Below are positions 33,281 to 42,269 of a stretch of DNA of 64,000 bases, piece by piece; the stretch's first letter is position 1, and every line of letters starts with the position of its first letter. Source of the stretch: Eshraghiella sp051880035 (lineage in GTDB: Bacteria; Bacillota; Clostridia; Lachnospirales; Lachnospiraceae); contig JBJENE010000001.1 in assembly GCA_051880035.1 (NCBI GenBank), forward strand, positions 16,100-80,099. The letters are read 5' to 3'. A model generated the notes under the pieces. That model was not told where the DNA came from. It was given only the letters and a program-made list of their open reading frames with translations, and ran no database searches. The translations under genes were made by a program, and so were the position numbers.

Positions 33281-34422
33281 TGAAAAAGTGTAAATATTCA
33301 TCCGATTGCGGAGGATGTGCATATATAGAAGACGAATACGAAAAACAGCTTAAAATCAAACAAAAGCAGGCAGAACAACTCATAAGACCGTTTGGTAAGG
33401 TGCTTCCCATAATCGGAATGGATAATCCGTTTAATTACCGAAACAAAGTTCATGCAGTAATTGCGGGAGATAAAAAAGGCAATATATATGCCGGTACATA
33501 TAAGGCAGGGACACATCATGTCGTATCGGTAAAGGAGTGTCTGCTTGATAACAAAAAAGCGGATGCCATTATTAACACAATAGTATCACTTATGAAATCT
33601 TTCAAGTATCAGCCGTACAATGAGGATACCAAAAGAGGCTTTATGCGGCACATTCTCATTCGTACATCCGATACCACAGGGCAGATAATGGTGGTTCTGG
33701 TGATTGGAGACCCATGTTTTCCATCCAAAAACAATTTTGTTAAAGCTCTTCTTAAAGAGCATCCGGAGATTACAACAATAGTAATGAACATTAACAATAA
33801 GAAAACCGGAATGATTCTCGGGGAAAGAGAGCAGATAATTTACGGTAAAGGGTATATTGAGGATGTGCTTCTGGGACACCGCTTTAAAATTTCCTCAAAA
33901 TCCTTTTATCAGGTAAACCATGTTCAGACAGAGGTGCTTTACAATACTGCCATATCATATGCCGGACTGATGGGAAAGGAAGCAGTTCTTGATGCATACT
34001 GCGGAACAGGCACTATAGGAATATGTGCGGCTTTAGCTGCGGGAAGCGTTACGGGTGTGGAGCTTAATCCTGTGGCAGTAAAGGATGCCATCTATAACGC
34101 AGGAAAAAATAAAATTAATAATATAAAATTTATACAGGGCGATGCCGGAGAGTTCATGGAAAAGGAAGCTTATTTAAAGAGCCGGTATGATGTGGTTTTT
34201 ATGGACCCTCCGAGAGCGGGAAGCGACGAAAAATTCCTGTCATCACTTGTAAAACTGAATCCTTCAAAGGTTGTATATATTTCATGTAATCCCGAAACCC
34301 TGGCAAGAGATTTGAAATATCTTAAAAAGCGTGGGTACAATCTGATAAAATGCCAGCCGGTAGACATGTTCTGCTGGACGGATAATATAGAGGCGGTGTG
34401 TTTGTTGAGTAACCGGAATTGA
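33280..34422 (+). CDS. rlmD: 23S rRNA (uracil-5-)-methyltransferase, RlmD-like
   Basis: This is a 380-residue SAM-dependent enzyme that makes 5-methyluridine in RNA. A [4Fe-4S] site is formed by Cys4, Cys10, Cys13 and Cys87 (C-x5-C-x2-C...C). The SAM site is VLDAYCGTGTIG (235-246), with MDPPRAG (307-313) and the catalytic Cys335 in VYISCNPETLARD. An N-terminal TRAM domain, usual in RlmD/RumA proteins of about 450 residues, is absent; the protein begins directly at the cluster, and no TRAM-like sequence lies upstream. TGATG overlap with the previous gene indicates coupling. Whether it modifies rRNA (RlmC/RlmD) or tRNA cannot be decided here. Confidence 0.9.
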   Translation: MKKCKYSSDCGGCAYIEDEYEKQLKIKQKQAEQLIRPFGKVLPIIGMDNPFNYRNKVHAVIAGDKKGNIYAGTYKAGTHHVVSVKECLLDNKKADAIINTIVSLMKSFKYQPYNEDTKRGFMRHILIRTSDTTGQIMVVLVIGDPCFPSKNNFVKALLKEHPEITTIVMNINNKKTGMILGEREQIIYGKGYIEDVLLGHRFKISSKSFYQVNHVQTEVLYNTAISYAGLMGKEAVLDAYCGTGTIGICAALAAGSVTGVELNPVAVKDAIYNAGKNKINNIKFIQGDAGEFMEKEAYLKSRYDVVFMDPPRAGSDEKFLSSLVKLNPSKVVYISCNPETLARDLKYLKKRGYNLIKCQPVDMFCWTDNIEAVCLLSNRN

Positions 34423-34475
34423 AGGAAATGCTAAGATACAATTGCAAATAATATTAATAACCACAGGAGCATTTT

Positions 34476-36224
34476 ATGAAGAAAAAAATAACCCACATTT
34501 CATCTGTAATATATTGTATGGCAGTATGTTTTATGGCTGCACTCATAATTTATCTTGGAATTACTGAAAATGTCAGCATATTCAGTGCCAGAAAAGGTAC
34601 GGATATACAGAAAGTGGAAGTGAATGATTTTTCTGAAACAGAGGATTCTGATACTCCGATAGGAATAAAAAAAGAATACAGGTGGACCCTGGGTAATGTG
34701 GACAACGGTGATATTTGTCTGGCATTTTATTCGGTACATCATTATCTGGAAGTGTACTGCGGTGAAGAACTGGTATACAGCCTTATGCCGTCTGATGATA
34801 ACAAAATAGGTAAGACAGTGGGAAGTAACTGGGTAATGATTCCGCTTTACCCTGAGGATTCCGGTAAGGAAATCCGTGTAGTGGCAACGCCTGTATATGA
34901 AAGCTTCAGGAACAGGCAGATAGATTTTATGCTGGGTTCTCCTCTGGATATTTATCTACAAAGGCTTAAAAGCGATTTGCCTCAGTTGATTCTGGGTCTT
35001 CTGGCAGTGCTGGTGGGAGTTGTTTTCATTTTAATGGCAGTATACAACATAATAAAGAAAAACCGTGGCGGTAATCTGGCTGCACTCGGTGGTTTTTCCG
35101 TAATGTTAGGCTTATGGCGACTTACCGATACAAGATTTTCACCTCTTGTCTTTACCCAAAGACCGGTGTTTGTATATTACATATCCCTTGCAATGATGAT
35201 GATCGGCATTGTGGCATTTATAAAGTCAATGCAGAAAAAACTTAACAAATTAAGTAATCTGATGCTTGATATATGCAGTATTGTTTTGTCGGTTGTATGC
35301 ATAATCCAGATTGTATTACAGATTACGGGAATTGCCGATTTCAGGGAAACTCTTTTTGTTACACATATAATGATAATAATTTCGGCTTTTATCATAATCG
35401 GAAATACGATTTACGACCGGATTATCAATAAAAATGATACGGAAAAACAGCTTGGGCGTAAAATGGCATTTATTTGTGTGGCAGGTGTTGTTGCAGATGT
35501 AGCTGCATTTTACATAAAAGGAAATTCCTCAGGACTTATTTTTACATTATCTGCATTTCTTTTATATATAATTTGTATGGGAATCTATATGCTTCTGGAT
35601 TACAAAAGGCAGGAATTAAAGCTTAAAGAGCAGGAAGCCGAACTGGCAAACAGCCGTATTTCCATTATGTTAAGCCAGATACAGCCGCATTTTCTGTACA
35701 ACTCACTGAATACAATCCACTATTTATGTGAGAAGGACCCAAAAGCTGCCAAAACGGCAATCTGTGATTTCTCAGATTACCTCAGGGGTAATCTTGATTC
35801 AATCAAAAGAACGACACCTGTTCCGTTTGAGATGGAGCTTAAACACATAAAGATATATTTATCATTGGAAAAAATGAGGTTTGAAGAAGAACTTGATGTT
35901 ATTTATGACATTGAGACGACAGAATTTTCCCTGCCTTCACTTACCGTACAGCCGCTTATTGAAAATGCGGTAAAACATGGTGTGGGAAGTTCACCATCCG
36001 GTGGAACCGTAAAAATTTCCACAAGGGAATGTAAAGACCATTTTGAAATTACTGTTTGGGATAACGGTGTTGGATTTGATGTTAACGGGCAGAAAAATGA
36101 CGGAAAAACCCATATCGGAATAGAGAATGTAAGAAACAGGCTTTGGAAGATGAGCAATGCCACCCTGGATATTACGAGTGTTAAAGGGCAGGGCACCACA
36201 GCAGTAATAAAGATACCTAAATAA
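34476..36224 (+). CDS. LytS/YesM-type sensor histidine kinase, orphan
   Basis: This is a 582-residue membrane sensor. One N-terminal helix (about 12-28) is followed by an extracytoplasmic beta-rich region (about 35-160) like a 7TMR-DISM extracellular domain, then six to seven helices (about 168-374), a short coiled coil, and a His_kinase domain with His405 in QIQPHFLYNSLN. The HATPase region has PLIENAVKHG and WDNGVGFD, with GIGIENVRNRL. No response regulator gene is adjacent, so its partner is elsewhere. The ligand may be a sugar or other small molecule, as in related DISM receptors. It sits upstream of the symporter and xyloglucan genes, but a link is speculative. Confidence 0.88.
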   Translation: MKKKITHISSVIYCMAVCFMAALIIYLGITENVSIFSARKGTDIQKVEVNDFSETEDSDTPIGIKKEYRWTLGNVDNGDICLAFYSVHHYLEVYCGEELVYSLMPSDDNKIGKTVGSNWVMIPLYPEDSGKEIRVVATPVYESFRNRQIDFMLGSPLDIYLQRLKSDLPQLILGLLAVLVGVVFILMAVYNIIKKNRGGNLAALGGFSVMLGLWRLTDTRFSPLVFTQRPVFVYYISLAMMMIGIVAFIKSMQKKLNKLSNLMLDICSIVLSVVCIIQIVLQITGIADFRETLFVTHIMIIISAFIIIGNTIYDRIINKNDTEKQLGRKMAFICVAGVVADVAAFYIKGNSSGLIFTLSAFLLYIICMGIYMLLDYKRQELKLKEQEAELANSRISIMLSQIQPHFLYNSLNTIHYLCEKDPKAAKTAICDFSDYLRGNLDSIKRTTPVPFEMELKHIKIYLSLEKMRFEEELDVIYDIETTEFSLPSLTVQPLIENAVKHGVGSSPSGGTVKISTRECKDHFEITVWDNGVGFDVNGQKNDGKTHIGIENVRNRLWKMSNATLDITSVKGQGTTAVIKIPK

Positions 36225-36247
36225 CAGGATTTATCGGGAGAAAAATA

Positions 36248-36790
36248 ATGGAAAACCAATTAACTGTTAACGGAAATTGCTACGAAGTAATAAAACTTCT
36301 GGGAAAAGGCAAAGGCGGATATTCTTATCTGGTTACCGACGGAATACAATTATATGTACTCAAACAGATTCATCATGAGCCGTGTGACTACTATCAGTTC
36401 GGAGATAAGCTGGAATCCGAATTGAGAGATTACGAAAGGCTTGTTAAGACCGGTATCAGAATGCCCAAACTCATTGAATATGACAGGGAGAAAGAACGGA
36501 TTCTGAAAGAATATATAGAAGGGGATACAATATACGAACTTGTTCTTAAAGAACGGATGAAGGAAAGTTATATTGACCAGATAAAGGAAATGTGTTCGGT
36601 ATTATATCCGGCCGGAATAAACATTGATTATTTTCCGACTAATTTTGTTGTGTCGGACGGACTTATTTACTATATTGACTTTGAGTGTAATGAATACAGC
36701 GATAAGTGGAATTTTGAGAACTGGGGAGTTAAATACTGGTCCATGACGGATGAATTAATAAAATATGCTTCCGACCATAATGATTTGTAA
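36248..36790 (+). CDS. Miniature protein kinase-like protein (Bud32/RIO-like)
   Basis: This 180-residue protein has the core of a protein kinase fold. A glycine loop LGKGKGGYSYLV (18-29), Lys39 (YVLKQ), a helix-C Glu near 56-58, a catalytic loop Asp127-x4-Asn132 (INIDYFPTN) and metal-binding Asp144 (YIDFE) are all in the right order and spacing. It lacks the C-lobe beyond the DFG-like motif, as do Bud32 and other atypical small kinases. All key catalytic residues are present, so it may be active. It lies 23 bases after the histidine kinase gene, probably in one transcript. The target is unknown. Confidence 0.75.
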   Translation: MENQLTVNGNCYEVIKLLGKGKGGYSYLVTDGIQLYVLKQIHHEPCDYYQFGDKLESELRDYERLVKTGIRMPKLIEYDREKERILKEYIEGDTIYELVLKERMKESYIDQIKEMCSVLYPAGINIDYFPTNFVVSDGLIYYIDFECNEYSDKWNFENWGVKYWSMTDELIKYASDHNDL

Positions 36791-36821
36791 TAAAATTAAC
36801 TTATTGTAATCAGATTTAGGA

Positions 36822-36850
36822 TAGTCAAGTGAATAAAAATAGAGTATAAT
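36822..36850 (+). promoter_or_regulatory. Weak candidate promoter of the symporter gene
   Basis: A consensus TATAAT (36845-36850) is preceded at 17 bases by the poor -35 TAGTCA (36822-36827). It excludes the TTG start at 36850. Confidence 0.45.
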
Positions 36851-36888
36851 TGTTAAGATGTATTTTTTTAGGACGGAGGAAAATTTTA

Positions 36889-38301
36889 GTGGATAAGTTT
36901 AATGTTATTTTAGGAAAAGTGGATAATTTCGTATGGGGAATTCCATTGATTGTTTTAATTCTTGCTACGGGATTATTTCTGACAATCAGACTAAAAGGCG
37001 TACAGTTTCGTCGTCTCGGGCACGGACTTAAAATGATGTTTTCCAAAGAAAAAGACGGAAAAACCGGAGAGGTATCAAGTTTTGGTGCATTATGTACGGC
37101 TTTATCAGCCACTATCGGAACCGGTAATATAGTAGGTGTTGCAACGGCAATTGTTGCCGGCGGACCGGGAGCTTTATTCTGGATGTGGCTTGCTGCACTG
37201 GTTGGAATGGGAACCAAATATGCAGAGTGCCTTCTGGCGGTTAAGTACAGGAAGGTTACGGCTGACGGTCATATCATCGGAGGACCTTTCTATTACATAG
37301 AAAACGGAATGGGAAGTAAATGGAAATGGCTTGCCAAAATATTTGCTTTTTTTGGAGTCGGTGTAGGACTTCTGGGAATCGGAACTTTTACTCAGGTAAA
37401 CGGTATTGCCAATGCGGTTAATACTTTTTTCGATGCAGACAATTCCTGGACTGTGGAACTTTTCGGAAGAAGTTATTCATGGACTGTAGTTATTGCGGCT
37501 GTTGTGGTAGCAGTTTGTGCGGCACTTGTTATTATCGGAGGAATTAAGAGAATATCTTCCGTTGCACAGGTTGTTGTTCCGTTTATGGCAATTACATATG
37601 TGGTATGTACACTTATGATTCTTTTATTTAATATTAAAGAGATTCCGGCAGCACTGGCAACAATAGTAAAAAGTGCATTCGGTCTTAAGGCAGTGGCAGG
37701 AGGTGCAATTGGCTCCATGATGGTTGCAATGCAGAAAGGTATTGCAAGAGGTATTTTCTCCAATGAAGCCGGACTTGGAAGCGCTCCTATTGCTGCGGCT
37801 ACGGCTAAGACGGAGGAACCTGCCAAACAGGGACTTGTGTCAATGCTTGGTACATTTTTTGATACTATAATTATCTGTACAATGACAGGTCTTTCAATCG
37901 TTATTACGGGAGCACACACATCAGGGCTTGATGGTGTTGATGTTACAATTAAGGCTTTTCAGGACGGACTTCCGATTAATAATGAAATAGCGGCATTTCT
38001 TTTGATGATTTGTCTTGTATTTTTTGCCTTCACAACCATACTTGGCTGGAATTATTACAGTGAGAGATGTCTTGAGTATCTGACAGGCGGTAAAATGGGT
38101 GCGGTGAAGGTATATCGGTGGGTATACATAGCGTGTGTGTTCTTCGGACCTTTTATGACAATTTCTGCAGTGTGGACTATCGCAGATATATTTAACGGAT
38201 TAATGGCGATACCTAACCTGATTGCCCTTCTTGCCCTTAATGGCGTGGTTGTGGCTGAGACCAAAAAGTATCTTGATAAACTTAATAAAAAAACTTTGTA
38301 A
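36889..38301 (+). CDS. Sodium:alanine symporter, AGCS family
   Basis: This 470-residue membrane carrier imports alanine, glycine or related amino acids with sodium. About ten to eleven helices are present. Diagnostic segments are GIPLIVLILATGLFLTIR near the N-terminus, LSATIGTGNIVGVATAI, GGPFYYIENGMG, and the AGCS signature FSNEAGLGSAPIAAATA, with ITGAHTSG later. GTG 36889 follows GGAGG (36875-36879) by nine bases; a TTG 39 bases earlier overlaps the -10 box. It is a single gene before the xyloglucan locus and seems unrelated to sugar uptake. Confidence 0.92.
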   Translation: MDKFNVILGKVDNFVWGIPLIVLILATGLFLTIRLKGVQFRRLGHGLKMMFSKEKDGKTGEVSSFGALCTALSATIGTGNIVGVATAIVAGGPGALFWMWLAALVGMGTKYAECLLAVKYRKVTADGHIIGGPFYYIENGMGSKWKWLAKIFAFFGVGVGLLGIGTFTQVNGIANAVNTFFDADNSWTVELFGRSYSWTVVIAAVVVAVCAALVIIGGIKRISSVAQVVVPFMAITYVVCTLMILLFNIKEIPAALATIVKSAFGLKAVAGGAIGSMMVAMQKGIARGIFSNEAGLGSAPIAAATAKTEEPAKQGLVSMLGTFFDTIIICTMTGLSIVITGAHTSGLDGVDVTIKAFQDGLPINNEIAAFLLMICLVFFAFTTILGWNYYSERCLEYLTGGKMGAVKVYRWVYIACVFFGPFMTISAVWTIADIFNGLMAIPNLIALLALNGVVVAETKKYLDKLNKKTL

Positions 38302-38368
38302 TGCAATCCCGGCATATAAGAGCGTTCTTTTAGGCGGGCGTTCACACTGTTTTTAAGGAGAAGGTAAT

Positions 38369-40726
38369 ATGAGTCTGCAAAACAAAACTATTATTGATAA
38401 GCTTACTTTGAAAGAGAAGATAAAATTCTGCTCGGGAGCCACTTTTTGGAGTACAGAGCATAGTAAAGAAGCGGGAGTTCCTGAGATGATTATGACGGAC
38501 GGTCCTCACGGAGTCCGTATGCAGAAGGGAGCAGGAGACCCTTCCGAACTGTATAACTGTTATCCTGCCACATGCTTTCCTACTGCAAGTCTTGCGGCTT
38601 CTACATGGAACAGGGATTTGATATACAGAATGGGTAAAGCAATGGGGGAAGAGGCAACGGCACTTGGTTCGGATCTGCTTCTTGGCCCCGGAGTAAATAT
38701 TAAAAGAAATCCGTTATGCGGAAGGAATTTTGAGTATTACAGTGAAGATCCGTATCTTTCGGGACAAATAGGTTCTGCACTTATTCAGGGAATACAGAGT
38801 ACGGGAAGAGGTGCCTGCGCCAAACATTTTATGGGCAATAATCAGGAGACTGACAGACTTATCTGCGACGATATAATGGATGAGCGTGCCATGAGGGAAA
38901 TTTACCTTGCCGCATTTGAAACGATAATGAAGGAAGCCAATCCTTCCTCCGTTATGGCATCATATAATTCTGTAAACGGCGAATCAATGACCAATAACAG
39001 TACAATTATAAGAGGAATTCTCAGGAATGAATGGGGATATGACGGAGTGGTTATGTCAGACTGGGGTGCAATTAACGACAGGGTTAAGTCACTTTCTGCC
39101 GGGGTGGACCTTGAAATGCCGGGTAGCTTCGGATTTTATGATAAGGCAGTTCTTAAAGCTGTTAAGAAAGGCATTTTGTCCGAAGAAGTAATTGATGAAG
39201 CGGTTGACCATCTTCTTACTGTTATTTTAAAGAATACTGCCACTAAATCGGAAAAAGGTGAATTTGACACGGAAAACCATCATGCTCTGGCTGAAAAGAT
39301 TGCCGGAGAAGGCGGAGTCCTTCTTAAAAATAACGGAATACTGCCGCTTGATATGTCAGACAAAGTTGCGTTAATAGGCGGAATGGCTGATAACATGAGA
39401 TACCAGGGATCCGGTTCTTCGCATATTACACCTACCAAAGTTGTATCAATTCTGGATGCGTTTAAGGAAAGCAAAGCAGAGTTTACGTATTATCCGGGAT
39501 ACAAGGGCCAGGATGAAGCTGATGAGGAGCTTCTTAAAGAAGCTGTGGAAGGTGCCGGAAAAGCAGAGAAGGTTGTGCTTGTAATAGGCCTTTCGGATGC
39601 ATATGAATCAGAAGGATATGACCGTAAGGATATGGGAATTCCGGATGCACATATAAAACTTCTTCAAAGTATTTATGAAGTAAATCCTAATATCATAGTA
39701 GTACTGGCAGGCGGAGCCCCTGTTACCATGGATTGGGAACCTGAAACGGCAGCCATTCTTAATATGTATCTTGGAGGACAGGCAGCAGGTGCTGCCACTG
39801 TATCACTTTTGTACGGAAGAATTAATCCTTCCGGTAAGCTGGCAGAGACATATCCTATGCAGTATGAGGATGTTCCGAGCAGTAAGATTTTTGCCAAAGA
39901 ACCAAGACAGGCATTTTATGATGAAAGTATATATGTGGGATACAGGTATTATGATAAAGCCGGCGTGAAAGTCCGCTATCCGTTCGGACACGGACTCAGC
40001 TATACCGTATTTGATTATACTGATATTAAAGTTGAAGGAAGCGGATATGATTACACGGTAATGGTTACCGTCACCAATATAGGAAATATGGATGGGGCTG
40101 AAGTAGTCCAGCTGTATGTCCATGATGTAACTGGGATGGAATTCAAGCCTGTTAAAGAACTTAAAGGTTTTGAGAAGATATATCTGAGGGCCGGAGAGTC
40201 CGGAATGGTTACTTTTAAGCTTAATAAGCGCTCTTTTGCCTATTATGAAGTAAGTACGGCATCATGGGAAGTTACCAAAGGTAACTATGAGATTCTTATA
40301 GGTTCCTCAAGTGCCAATATTATGCTTTCACAGAATATTGAACTGGACGGTATAGAATTTAATAATGAAAATGTACCTGACTGGTACAAAAAGCCATCCA
40401 AAACTCCTTCAAGGGATGATTTTGTCAAGCTTTACGGTAAAGAAACCGAAAGCTACAAATATCCTAAGCGCGGAGAATTTACGCCGATGACTCCGTTATG
40501 CGATATGCAGGAATCGGGATTTGTGAGATTAGTTACAAAAACAATCTGTAAAATTATTACAAGACAGTTTAAGGATAATCCCGACAAATCCGCTCTTAAG
40601 ATGGAACTGGAACAGCTTATGACTGCACCTCTTCAGGCACTTTACCTTCAGGGGCATATGAGATTTCCTTTTTGGATAATCCGGTTTATTGTGCGTATGG
40701 GTAACGGTTTTAAAAAATGCAAATAA
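38369..40726 (+). CDS. GH3 beta-glucosidase
   Basis: This is a 785-residue cytoplasmic family 3 glycosidase removing terminal beta-linked glucose (or xylose) from oligosaccharides. The barrel domain contains TDGPHGVR, GPGVNIKRNPLCGRNFEYYSEDP, KHFMGNNQE (152-160) and the nucleophile Asp231 in VVMSDWGA. The alpha/beta sandwich domain (about 315-540) holds LLKNNGILPL and the GYDRKDM loop, and a fibronectin-III-like domain (about 570-650) ends in ELKGFEKIYL. An extra C-terminal stretch (about 690-785) is predicted helical. There is no signal peptide. GGAG precedes the ATG. It begins the plus-strand half of the xyloglucan locus, 20 bases before the GH26-like gene. Confidence 0.94.
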   Translation: MSLQNKTIIDKLTLKEKIKFCSGATFWSTEHSKEAGVPEMIMTDGPHGVRMQKGAGDPSELYNCYPATCFPTASLAASTWNRDLIYRMGKAMGEEATALGSDLLLGPGVNIKRNPLCGRNFEYYSEDPYLSGQIGSALIQGIQSTGRGACAKHFMGNNQETDRLICDDIMDERAMREIYLAAFETIMKEANPSSVMASYNSVNGESMTNNSTIIRGILRNEWGYDGVVMSDWGAINDRVKSLSAGVDLEMPGSFGFYDKAVLKAVKKGILSEEVIDEAVDHLLTVILKNTATKSEKGEFDTENHHALAEKIAGEGGVLLKNNGILPLDMSDKVALIGGMADNMRYQGSGSSHITPTKVVSILDAFKESKAEFTYYPGYKGQDEADEELLKEAVEGAGKAEKVVLVIGLSDAYESEGYDRKDMGIPDAHIKLLQSIYEVNPNIIVVLAGGAPVTMDWEPETAAILNMYLGGQAAGAATVSLLYGRINPSGKLAETYPMQYEDVPSSKIFAKEPRQAFYDESIYVGYRYYDKAGVKVRYPFGHGLSYTVFDYTDIKVEGSGYDYTVMVTVTNIGNMDGAEVVQLYVHDVTGMEFKPVKELKGFEKIYLRAGESGMVTFKLNKRSFAYYEVSTASWEVTKGNYEILIGSSSANIMLSQNIELDGIEFNNENVPDWYKKPSKTPSRDDFVKLYGKETESYKYPKRGEFTPMTPLCDMQESGFVRLVTKTICKIITRQFKDNPDKSALKMELEQLMTAPLQALYLQGHMRFPFWIIRFIVRMGNGFKKCK

Positions 40727-40746
40727 TAATTTATGGAGGAAATACA

Positions 40747-42183
40747 ATGAAATTATCTAAGATAAAGCTTACACCTGCCGCTTGTGCGGTTGATTTAAGT
40801 GACGGAAGCGAAAGAGGACTTTATGTAAACCAGGATTATATTTTAAGGAAACTTAACAGACCTCACCGTGCCGTTAATCTTATGTATTGTTATTACCCTT
40901 TTGATGAGTTATGGCCGCAGAGGGTAAGCGAAGCATGTAAAGATGCTGACATTTCTTTTGCATGGGATTATCCTTATGATGATTATTTTCCTTATATGGG
41001 AGGGCTTGAAGGTAATCGTAGTGGAGAGCCGTTTACATTTATGAGGGATGTAAGACGCCACGGACAGGATGTTATTCTTACACTTACCTGTGATCCTTCG
41101 ATTACTGATGAACAGATAATTGCAATTGCAAAAGATTTGCGAACCTTCGGAAGAATCATGTTAAGACTTAACCATGAGGCTACAGGAGACTGGTTTTCGT
41201 TTAATAAAAGAGCAGGTTATAAGGAAGTTGCTGACTTTTTTGTACATTTTCATGATATTGTAAAAGAATATGCTCCTAATGTTAAAATGATTCTCTGCAT
41301 CGGAGGTGTTGAGAATCCGGATTCGGACAAAATTTCAATGGAAGAGGAGTTTGCGGAGGCTGTAAAAGCTACGGAAATCTGGTCGGTTGATAAGTATATG
41401 GCATTGAACTGGGGATGGCCGTACGAAGTTGCGGAAAAAGATAATTTTCAGCACAAAAAAGAATCTCCTGAGTATGTATACGATATGACCAAAAGGAGCT
41501 TCAAACAGTACAGCCGGATTTGCGGAGGTATCCGTAAACCTATGCTTATGTCAGAATTCAATGCGGATGGAGATGTAACAGGTCCGTTTGATCAGGTTAA
41601 AATGGTGCAGGAATTCTGCAAACTTATTGAAGAAGATGAAGACAGATGGTTTTCAGGTTTTACATTTTATCAGTTCAGAGATGACGGAAGACTGGGACTT
41701 GAAATAACCGACCCTAATAATCCTGAAGTGGGAATTGAACAGCCTGTTCTTAAAGCATACAAAGATATTATTCATAAAGATTTCTTTAAACCGGGAATTG
41801 AAAATGACGGTGAATGCAGCCTGCCGGCCACACTTCGCTGGGGAGGCTCCGAAGATTCGGAAGGATTGTCGATTGAGCTTGAACTTGAAGGAGCGCCGGT
41901 TTTTGCGGAAGCCAATTTTAACGGAAGTCTTAAAGATGCCAATCTGATGCTTGAAATTAACGGATATTGGTTTTATAAGGCTCCGGGAGTTACATTTGTG
42001 GATTTCATGCCTGCATTTTTTGAAACGGATATTACAGGCAAAAAGACTGTAAAACTTAGTATTTTTGCACCGCCTGCAACAGGTGAAAACGATCCGTCAC
42101 AGGGGGATGACTGGCAGGAAAACTATTATTATACAATAAAAGAACTTCCTGAAATAAGACTCCGTTTCGAACCGATCATGTAA
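40747..42183 (+). CDS. GH26-like glycoside hydrolase with C-terminal beta domain
   Basis: This is a 478-residue probable glycosidase. The TIM-barrel part (about 10-350) has RIMLRLNHEATGDWFSF, matching the clan GH-A acid/base region (Glu144), and KPMLMSEFNADG with the likely nucleophile Glu270. Order and spacing fit GH26-like enzymes, but HEATGDWFSF differs from the usual HEMNGGWFWW. Residues about 360-478 form a separate, probably beta-sandwich domain of unknown type. There is no signal peptide. ATG 40747 follows GGAGG by seven bases. Position after GH3 and opposite GH74 suggests action on a beta-glucan or xyloglucan oligosaccharide rather than mannan, which is inference. Confidence 0.75.
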   Translation: MKLSKIKLTPAACAVDLSDGSERGLYVNQDYILRKLNRPHRAVNLMYCYYPFDELWPQRVSEACKDADISFAWDYPYDDYFPYMGGLEGNRSGEPFTFMRDVRRHGQDVILTLTCDPSITDEQIIAIAKDLRTFGRIMLRLNHEATGDWFSFNKRAGYKEVADFFVHFHDIVKEYAPNVKMILCIGGVENPDSDKISMEEEFAEAVKATEIWSVDKYMALNWGWPYEVAEKDNFQHKKESPEYVYDMTKRSFKQYSRICGGIRKPMLMSEFNADGDVTGPFDQVKMVQEFCKLIEEDEDRWFSGFTFYQFRDDGRLGLEITDPNNPEVGIEQPVLKAYKDIIHKDFFKPGIENDGECSLPATLRWGGSEDSEGLSIELELEGAPVFAEANFNGSLKDANLMLEINGYWFYKAPGVTFVDFMPAFFETDITGKKTVKLSIFAPPATGENDPSQGDDWQENYYYTIKELPEIRLRFEPIM

Positions 42184-42217
42184 CTTATTTGATATCAACA
42201 TATTTATAAAAACAGAA

Positions 42218-42262
42218 GGATGTAAAAAATCGGCGCCAATTAGATTTTTTACATCCTTTTTT
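42218..42262 (+). terminator. Terminator after the GH3-GH26 unit
   Basis: GGATGTAAAAAATC (42218-42231) pairs with GATTTTTTACATCC (42243-42256) around 11 bases, followed by six T. The stem begins with the same GGATGTAAAA as the terminator at 4090-4134. Confidence 0.9.
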
Positions 42263-42269
42263 GATTGAT

